Positions 58,156-64,000 of a stretch of 64,000 nt of DNA are shown here, piece by piece. How positions within the stretch are numbered: position 1 is the first letter of the stretch; each line of letters begins with the position of its first letter. The notes beneath the pieces were generated by a model. It did no database searches and was not told where the DNA came from. It worked only from the letters and a program-made list of their open reading frames with translations. Position numbers and translations under genes: made by a program. The DNA comes from PFJX01 sp964393825 (GTDB taxonomy: Bacteria; Pseudomonadota; Gammaproteobacteria; Burkholderiales; Thiobacillaceae): the NCBI GenBank assembly GCA_964393825.1, contig CAYMUY010000001.1, positions 248,001 to 312,000 of the forward strand. The letters run 5' to 3'.

Positions 58156-59805
58156 TCAAACCTGGAAACGACCCGCCAGTTTTTGCAGATCGCCGGCGAG
58201 TATGCGCAACTGATCGGCCGAGGCGGCAGTCTGGCTGACCGCCGCACTGCTTTCCTCCGCCCCCTGGGCGATGCGCTCGACCTTTTGCGCGATATCACGC
58301 GCGGCAACGGCCTGTTCCTTGAGGGCCAGGCTGATGTCATCCACCGCGCGAGTCACCTGCTCGGCGCTGGCGCGGATGCCGATCACGGAATCACCCGCCT
58401 TGTGTGCCAGGCTGACGCCCTCGTTGACCCGCTGCACACCCGATTCCATTTCCTGGGCGGCACGCTGGGTGCCCTGCTGGATCTTGCCGATCATGCCCGC
58501 GATCTCCTGGGTGGAATTGGCCGTGCGTTCCGCCAATTTGCGCACCTCGTCGGCCACCACGGCAAAACCGCGGCCCTGCTCGCCGGCCCGGGCCGCCTCG
58601 ATCGCGGCATTAAGTGCCAACAGGTTGGTCTGGTCGGCGATGTCCTTGATGACGTTGACGATGCTGGAGATCTGTCCGGAGAAATCCTCCAGCTGGCGGA
58701 TGGTGTCCGCGGTGGCGGTGACCGCCCCGGCAATATTCCGCATTTCCTCGGCGGTCTGATGGATGATGCGACCGCCCTCCTCCGACTGGCTGCCGGAGGT
58801 CTGGGTGACCCCGCGCGCCTCGCGCGCGTGTTCTTCCACCTGGTCGATGGAGACTGACAACTCTTCCACCGAGGCCGCCATGCCGGAAGCCGCCTCCGAC
58901 TGCGACTCGCTGGCGCGCGCGGTACTGGAAGAGGCCGATGACAACTCCATCGCGGCCCGATTGAGTGTCTCCACATTCCTGCGCACCGCGCCGATCAGGT
59001 CGCGCAGGTTTCCCTGCATGGTCCCCAGCTTGCCAAGGATCACCCCTATCTCGTCGCTGCCCGCGCGCGGGACGGTACGGGTCAGGTCGCCGGCGGCAAT
59101 GGCTTCGACCGCGGCACCGGCTTCATGCAGGCTGCTGGTGATGCGTCGGATGGTGAGGTAGGACTGCCCAAGTACCCCGACGACGCCGACCACGATCAAT
59201 ACGGCGAACAACCAGAGGGTCTTCTGAGCCCGTGCTTTCGCCGTCTCATACTCCTGCCGTGCCACGGTCTCCTGATAGGTCATCAGCTTGTCCAGCGCCT
59301 GTTGCGCCGCCGCGCCCTCTTCTCGACCACCCTTGAGAAAGCTCGCCATCGCCGCCGTGCTGAAGTTGCCGGCCTTGACCGCGTCCCGTGCCTCGACCAG
59401 CTTTGCCACCCAGGCACCACGTTTCTCGGTGAAGTCAGCCGCCAGCAGCTTTTCTTCGTCAGTAAGGAAAGTGGCCATGTACTTAGACCAGATGGCATCG
59501 ATTTCCGTCTTGTTCTTGGCCATCGCATCCAGATGCATCTCGATGGGATGGTCATGGACCGCATGCAGGGGGCCGCCAGGATCATGCTGGAATGCCTTCA
59601 GGATGTGCCCGGAATTGTCCTGGATCAGCGATCCCACTCGCGACAGGTCATGCATGGGTACCGCACGATCCTCGAATACCGACTTGAGTGAACTTTCTGC
59701 CGAACGCAATCCGTTGAATCCGACCACGACAGAGATGATGAATAGTGATCCTGCAAGTGCAGAGATCAGCCAGAGTCGGTGCGAGATTTGCAATTTGTCG
59801 AACAT
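58156..59805 (-). CDS. Methyl-accepting chemotaxis protein, four-helix-bundle type
   Basis: A 549-aa receptor. Helix 1 (about 12-30) and helix 2 (about 195-220) bound a periplasmic domain of about 165 residues of mostly helical type, followed by a HAMP domain (IRRITSSLHEAGAAVEAIAAGDLTR) and a signalling domain with IADQTNLLALNAAIEAARAG and VADEVRKLAERT. The ligand is unknown. No other chemotaxis genes are adjacent. Confidence 0.92.
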   Translation of the reverse strand: MFDKLQISHRLWLISALAGSLFIISVVVGFNGLRSAESSLKSVFEDRAVPMHDLSRVGSLIQDNSGHILKAFQHDPGGPLHAVHDHPIEMHLDAMAKNKTEIDAIWSKYMATFLTDEEKLLAADFTEKRGAWVAKLVEARDAVKAGNFSTAAMASFLKGGREEGAAAQQALDKLMTYQETVARQEYETAKARAQKTLWLFAVLIVVGVVGVLGQSYLTIRRITSSLHEAGAAVEAIAAGDLTRTVPRAGSDEIGVILGKLGTMQGNLRDLIGAVRRNVETLNRAAMELSSASSSTARASESQSEAASGMAASVEELSVSIDQVEEHAREARGVTQTSGSQSEEGGRIIHQTAEEMRNIAGAVTATADTIRQLEDFSGQISSIVNVIKDIADQTNLLALNAAIEAARAGEQGRGFAVVADEVRKLAERTANSTQEIAGMIGKIQQGTQRAAQEMESGVQRVNEGVSLAHKAGDSVIGIRASAEQVTRAVDDISLALKEQAVAARDIAQKVERIAQGAEESSAAVSQTAASADQLRILAGDLQKLAGRFQV

Positions 59806-60004
59806 GATGAGTCTCTGATCACGGTGTTGGAATCGCCCTCTATTGCGGCCAGGCCGGTAAAAACTTTAGAGATATCGGCTTCACCGCCATGACGATTCGT
59901 GCCCAGCCTGGAGCGACGCGACGGAAAGGCCCCACCCTGGCCCGGACGTCGCCGCCCGCCAGGCGATCCCCGCCGCGGCCACGCCCGGAAAAGTAATGTC
60001 TCGT
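59806..60004. other. 199-bp spacer, no gene seen
   Basis: Upstream of the chemoreceptor and downstream of the lipoprotein gene. No ORF, RNA or clear hairpin was found; it should hold the receptor promoter. Confidence 0.4.
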
Positions 60005-61864
60005 TTATCTATCCCGGACCAGCACCACGAAGCGCGAGCCGGCGACCGGCACCGGAATGCTGCCGCCTGTCAGGAATTCCACTACCCACGCGTAGCCCGG
60101 GTGGAGAGCGTCCGGGGTCGATGTCCAGTGGCTCGCCGCCTGGACACCCGGGAAGGCTGAGGCATTGATCGCCGGATGACGCGTCATATCGGCAATGGAA
60201 CCCAATTCGTTGCGATTGGGTAGGCGCCAGTCGCCATGACCCAGACCCAGGCCGGCAGGGCTGGCATTGACAGTGGCCACCCGCTGCAAGGCGCCTTGCC
60301 AGGAATAAGCCTGGGCGGTTCCTGTGCAGGTCGAGCCTGTGAGCCCCTCGCTGCAAATCCGCCACATCAAGCCGGTCTGATGATCGCTCAGCGTGCCGTC
60401 GTTGTGGGACTCGAAGCGAGCCGCGACTGGTGGCACGCTGGAGCGCACCAGACGCACGTACGCCGGCGCGCTGGCCTTGTTCTGGTAGGCGATCAAGCCG
60501 CTGGAAAAGTCCAGCGACCAGGCCGCGGAGGCATCTCCTGCCGCGTCCGCACCGACCGAAGACCAATAAGCTGCTGCTTTCTGCAGCGGGAATGCAAGAG
60601 GATCCACCAGCGCGCCACTGGCAAGGCTGGCATCGAGCATCGAGGCGAGTTCTTGCGGCGTTGGCAGGCGCCAGTCAGCAAAGCCACAGAGCCGGCCACT
60701 ATTGCTCGAAGCGACCAGGGCGCCGGTGTCCGCATGGGTGTGGAAGTTGTCCTTGTCATGCACGCCCCCATCGTCGCTCTTGGCCTCCCAGATCAGGCCG
60801 GTGACATTGTCCCTGACGCAGGACCAGGTCGCCGCGTTGCTGGCGAGGGACTGGCCAGAGCTACCCAGTTTGGTATAGGAAAAACCCGCGTGGCCATCGT
60901 CATTGGCGTTGGTCTGACTGTTGCTGTCACGCCCGGACTGGGCATCCTGGCCTGGGTAACCCGCCACCGGACAAGCCACGAGGGTCGAGCCATTCGAGCA
61001 GAGCGCGGCACCGGTGTCGTTCAGCGTGGCCGATGTCCATGACGGCCTCGCCGGAAGATCGGCTGCACCCGGGGCATCACCGCCATAGCGCGTCACCATG
61101 TAGCCCCGCGTCGTATCCAGGTTGAGCGCGTCGGCCGCGGTCTTGATGGCGTCAAGCGCAGCCCCGTCTATCCTGCCGCTAGCCGCAAAATCGTCGCGCA
61201 CCGCATCGATTTCGGCCTGGGTGTCGATGCCGGCAGCCAGAAACGCGGCCGAGAACAGCAGCAGGTTCGCATTGTCCTGACGGTGGATGCCAGCGCCATC
61301 GGTCATGTCCAGCGCTTCCGGTCCGACGCCGCCACTCAGATTCAGGCTGAAGCGGCTGGCAAGTTCTGCCAGCGCCCGGGATCGCGCGGCGGCATAGCTC
61401 TGGCCCGCCGCCATCAGGTTGCGTATGCGACCGGCCAGCAGGTGGGTGAACAGATTCACCCGGACGGTCGTGTTGCCTTGCAGGTCGAGCAGCACCGAGA
61501 GGCTGAGGCTGCCGCTGCTTTCCGCATTCGCCGCTTCATCGAAGTAGCGGCCGGAGATGTTGATTTCAGTAAGCCCGGTCCATGGAATGGCGGAGAGATT
61601 GAAGTTGCCGCGCGCATCGGTGGTCGTGGAGACGGGCGTGCCGGTCCGAACACCGCTGACAGCATCGAGCCGCCACGCGTTGGCCATGGCACCGCTGAGA
61701 TATGGACCCTTCTGAGCCGCACCCACCACCGCGATGCTTACCGCCCCACCGCCCCCCCCACCTCCACCCCCACCGCACGCGCTCAACAGGAAAAGCACGG
61801 CCAAGGCTGCCGCAAACAAGGCGGTCGGACGTATGGAGATCGCGCGCGTGATGGTCTGGGTCAT
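60005..61864 (-). CDS. Lipoprotein with two DUF1566 domains
   Basis: A 619-aa exported protein. A signal peptide ends in the lipobox LLSAC with C30, followed by ten glycines, then a middle domain. Two DUF1566 (Lcl-type) repeats follow at about 330-475 and 480-619, each with a V/Q-TGLIW/TGLMW, a DWRLP and a YWSS/HWTS-type motif. DUF1566 occurs in surface proteins of unclear function. A run of eight G in the coding strand (61752-61759) lies in the glycine tract. AAAGGA precedes the ATG, inside the end of the SecA-like gene; the stop of that gene is 2 bp from this start. Confidence 0.85.
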   Translation of the reverse strand: MTQTITRAISIRPTALFAAALAVLFLLSACGGGGGGGGGGAVSIAVVGAAQKGPYLSGAMANAWRLDAVSGVRTGTPVSTTTDARGNFNLSAIPWTGLTEINISGRYFDEAANAESSGSLSLSVLLDLQGNTTVRVNLFTHLLAGRIRNLMAAGQSYAAARSRALAELASRFSLNLSGGVGPEALDMTDGAGIHRQDNANLLLFSAAFLAAGIDTQAEIDAVRDDFAASGRIDGAALDAIKTAADALNLDTTRGYMVTRYGGDAPGAADLPARPSWTSATLNDTGAALCSNGSTLVACPVAGYPGQDAQSGRDSNSQTNANDDGHAGFSYTKLGSSGQSLASNAATWSCVRDNVTGLIWEAKSDDGGVHDKDNFHTHADTGALVASSNSGRLCGFADWRLPTPQELASMLDASLASGALVDPLAFPLQKAAAYWSSVGADAAGDASAAWSLDFSSGLIAYQNKASAPAYVRLVRSSVPPVAARFESHNDGTLSDHQTGLMWRICSEGLTGSTCTGTAQAYSWQGALQRVATVNASPAGLGLGHGDWRLPNRNELGSIADMTRHPAINASAFPGVQAASHWTSTPDALHPGYAWVVEFLTGGSIPVPVAGSRFVVLVRDR

Positions 61865-61866
61865 GT

Positions 61867-63741
61867 TCAGTCCTTTGCTGGGTTACCTAGGGCATAGATG
61901 CCGAGATCGATGTCCTGCTCGCCCGTGAATGCGAGTTGCTGATTGAGCATGGCATCGCGCCGAATGACAAGTCTGCCCTGTTTACGCGCGGCGCGCATCG
62001 CCAGCCACTGGGCCAGCCGGACCAGTTTTGGCAGCCAACGACGGGAATCCCGCCGGTGCCGCAGCCAGGCGCTGGCTCGTGGAAGATGCTGGAGCAGCAG
62101 ATCATCGTCAAGCGAGAGAAAAAAATGTCCGCCGCCGCTGTTCAGCCCCGCGACACGATGGTCGGCATGGGCGAGGTCATGTGGCTCGACGACAAGGCAG
62201 TGCAATGCCTCACGCGCTGGTTGTGGCAGGGTGACACCCTGCAGCGCGCTACTTTGCACCACGCTGACATGGCCCGGCTCGACAAGGTGGGCGAGGATAT
62301 CGTCATTGATATTGCGAGGATCGAGCACATCACACCGGACCGAGACCGCCGCAAGGCGCCGCGACAAGGCTTCGCTATCACCCATCCGGCGGCTGACGAT
62401 CAACACCGGTTGTCTGGCCGCGCGCAATCTGGTGGCCAGATCGGCCAGCGCATCGAGTTTTTCTTCGCGATCAAGATAGGTATGCCATTGGACCGCTGGC
62501 ACGCCCTCGGCCTCGGCCAGTCGCAAGCAGTCGAGCCGGTAGGCATCGTGCAACAGCGCATCGATCCCCTTGTAGCCGCGTCCTGCGCCTCCCAGATAGG
62601 CGTGGCGGCGGAAGAAAACCGGGTAACTCATCCGGGCAAGGGTACGGGCAGGCATGGTGAACTCCAGACCTTCGCGCGCCTCGATGGCCTGGATCAGGCC
62701 CTGGCTCCAGCCACGCACGCTCAACATCCGGGTGATGCCATCGTCGAGTATGATGACCTTGCCTTCGGCCACCCGATAGTGGCGGCCGTTTTGCAGCAGG
62801 TCGCGCACACCAATGGCCTGGCGGATCAGGTCGTCGCGCCGGTCCGGCTCGTGCCAGATGCCGGGCAGGCGCTCGCCAAGCTCTTCGAGGCGCACACAGC
62901 CATCGGGACTTAGCTGGATATCGCGCCGTGCCGGCACATGTCGGTAATCGCGTCCAGGCTGCAACTCCGCCACCACCTCTCGCGCCGCGCGCAGCGCATC
63001 GAGCAGCAGCGGATTGTCGCCCGGTGCGCTGATGATCAGCGGTGTGCCCGCATCATCGTTTAGCACCAGGTCGGCGTCGTCGACCAGCATCGCGATCTGC
63101 CTTGGTGGCACGCTGCCGCCAGCGGCGCCGAGTCCGCGCAAGCGCATGCGTAATGGGTCGTCGACGGCGCCTCGCAGGATCTGTTCGCGCAGATTGTCCG
63201 CGAGCGCCTGACGCGCACCGGCGTAGACCACATCGGCAGCATAGGCCTGCAACAGCGCGGCCGGGTCCGACGCCATGACCTCGGTCACGCAGGCGAGATC
63301 GAGGCCACAAGCTGCGTACAAGGATCGCAGGCGTTCGCTGTCGCGGCGCGCCAGATAGGGGCTGGCCGCCGCAATCCGGCAGGGATGACCGCTCCAGCCA
63401 TGCAGCACCGCGGCCAGCGCGATGGCGAGGGCTTTCCCGGCATCCGCCGGCATCCAGACGATCCTGCCCTGAAACATGGCCAAGGCGGCCTGGATCTGCA
63501 ATGAACGGGGAGATAGCGCCAACGCGCGCTTTGCAATCACCACCACGTGGGCCAACGCGAAGACGGTCGAAGGCAGTTCGCCGGCAACGGCGCGCCCGAG
63601 CCGCAGGGCAGTGCGGGTCACGGCCAGGGAATCCGCGAACGCTGTTGCGTCGAGATCCCGCAAGCGTGCGGCTTCGGCCTCGACCATGGTGGCTTTGCGC
63701 CGCAAGCGGCGCCTGTGCAGGGCGGATGGCGTGTAGCTCAT
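61867..63741 (-). CDS. Degenerate SecA-like protein
   Basis: A 624-aa protein recognisably aligned to SecA (about 850-900 aa) but with key residues changed. The Walker A region (92-104, GRIVWMPADAGKA) replaces SecA's M-R-T-G-E-G-K-T, with the final threonine lost. The Walker B part (221-238) reads DDADLVLNDDAGTPLIIS, against DEVDSILIDEARTPLIIS. SPYLARRDSERLRSLY and ILDDGITRMLSVRGWSQGL still match. The GRGTDI motif is gone (about 496-506), the arginine-finger stretch is lost before FFLSLDDDLL (540-549), and the zinc-binding tail is absent. ATG 63741 is the most plausible start. It sits 64 bp after a possible membrane-fusion gene and is coupled to the lipoprotein. A translocase or inactive scaffold role is inference. 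Confidence 0.78.
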   Translation of the reverse strand: MSYTPSALHRRRLRRKATMVEAEAARLRDLDATAFADSLAVTRTALRLGRAVAGELPSTVFALAHVVVIAKRALALSPRSLQIQAALAMFQGRIVWMPADAGKALAIALAAVLHGWSGHPCRIAAASPYLARRDSERLRSLYAACGLDLACVTEVMASDPAALLQAYAADVVYAGARQALADNLREQILRGAVDDPLRMRLRGLGAAGGSVPPRQIAMLVDDADLVLNDDAGTPLIISAPGDNPLLLDALRAAREVVAELQPGRDYRHVPARRDIQLSPDGCVRLEELGERLPGIWHEPDRRDDLIRQAIGVRDLLQNGRHYRVAEGKVIILDDGITRMLSVRGWSQGLIQAIEAREGLEFTMPARTLARMSYPVFFRRHAYLGGAGRGYKGIDALLHDAYRLDCLRLAEAEGVPAVQWHTYLDREEKLDALADLATRLRAARQPVLIVSRRMGDSEALSRRLAAVSVRCDVLDPRNINDDILAHLVEPGHVSVVQSSALQGVTLPQPAREALHCLVVEPHDLAHADHRVAGLNSGGGHFFLSLDDDLLLQHLPRASAWLRHRRDSRRWLPKLVRLAQWLAMRAARKQGRLVIRRDAMLNQQLAFTGEQDIDLGIYALGNPAKD

Positions 63742-63805
63742 GACCTGGGCGCGTGACAGCCGGGAACCGCGGAGGATCGCGGCAAGGAGACCACGCCCTC
63801 CCGGG

Positions 63806-64000
63806 TCATAGATGGTAGCGCTTCTGTGCGAGCTGCCGCATCGATTCGCGCAAACGTTGAAGGAGGGGTTGCTCGGGCAGGGGCACCCGCAGGCGACCGG
63901 TGAGGCCATGCAGGGCGACCAGGCCCTGCAGCGCCTCATTGGGTATCCGCGCGCGCAATTCAAAGAAGGCTTCGGCGGCCTGCTTGCCGCTCTGGTCATC
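63806..64000 (-). CDS. C-terminal end of a possible membrane-fusion/HlyD- or M50-linked protein, partial
   Basis: Sixty-four codons, open to the right edge, ending in AFFELRARIPNEALQGLVAL and RLRESMRQLAQKRYHL. The tail resembles C-termini of HlyD-type or M50-associated membrane proteins by memory only, so the call is weak. It lies just upstream of the SecA-like gene on the same strand and is probably in its operon. The rest of the gene is outside the window. Confidence 0.38.
   Translation of the reverse strand, partial: DDQSGKQAAEAFFELRARIPNEALQGLVALHGLTGRLRVPLPEQPLLQRLRESMRQLAQKRYHL

Overview
The window is high-GC, gene-dense chromosomal DNA with short spacers and many stop/start overlaps. 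It looks like a Gram-negative betaproteobacterium, perhaps a Nitrosomonadales or Rhodocyclales relative. Supporting this are the heptose/LPS genes, map next to glnD, the tig-clpP-clpX-lon-hupB order, an iron superoxide dismutase, MsbA and many chemoreceptor and c-di-GMP genes. The taxonomic placement is inference from gene order and protein flavour; no rRNA is present. No insertion sequence, integrase, phage gene or CRISPR array was seen.

Layout. 0-9.4 kb: the 3' part of a copper P-type ATPase, alanine dehydrogenase, a STAS protein coupled to a penicillin-binding protein 1C, Fe-superoxide dismutase with its own promoter and terminator, an MBL-fold hydrolase, and MsbA coupled to a tyrosine-phosphatase-like protein. 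9.4-30.4 kb: a large surface-polysaccharide island. It has a minus-strand block of three glycosyltransferases, then a plus-strand block making deoxysugars: a GT10 enzyme, ColC- and ColD-like enzymes for a GDP-3,6-dideoxyhexose, a GT11 enzyme, then RfbF-RfbG-RfbH for a CDP-3,6-dideoxyhexulose, followed without gaps by a two-piece transketolase and an SDR reductase/epimerase. A long minus-strand operon (hldE-hldD-waaF-waaE-like-three more) supplies heptose and further transfer steps, with gmhA divergent from it. 31-41 kb: xseA, metG, acyP, a SprA-related metalloprotease-like protein, map, glnD, then a CZB-type chemoreceptor with a PAS protein. 41-48 kb: tRNA-Val, hupB, lon, clpX, clpP, tig, tRNA-Leu. 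48-58 kb: a hydratase, tex, a coiled-coil protein, an HD-GYP phosphodiesterase, a DUF47/PiT phosphate pair, prfC and ppx. 58-64 kb: a second chemoreceptor, then a minus-strand unit of a double-DUF1566 lipoprotein, a degenerate SecA-like protein and the tail of a possible membrane-fusion protein that runs off the right edge.

Most interesting. (1) The gapless set rfbF-rfbG-rfbH-transketolase N-transketolase C-SDR suggests that a two-carbon unit is put on a CDP-4-keto-3,6-dideoxyhexose, giving a branched sugar. This is analogous to yersiniose but uses transketolase in place of a YerE-type enzyme. (2) A ColD-type and an RfbH-type 3-dehydratase sit 3 kb apart, so the cell may make two different 3,6-dideoxyhexoses, one GDP-linked and one CDP-linked. 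(3) The SecA-like protein keeps SecA's overall outline but has lost most ATPase motif residues. It is translationally coupled to a lipoprotein whose gene carries a G8 tract near its start, and it follows a putative membrane-fusion protein. This may be an undescribed export system. (4) A 7-bp tandem repeat with an inverted partner lies between gmhA and xseA, and could be inside xseA if the upstream ATG is used.

Motif positions were counted by hand. Family calls rest on recognisable motifs and lengths, not on database searches.
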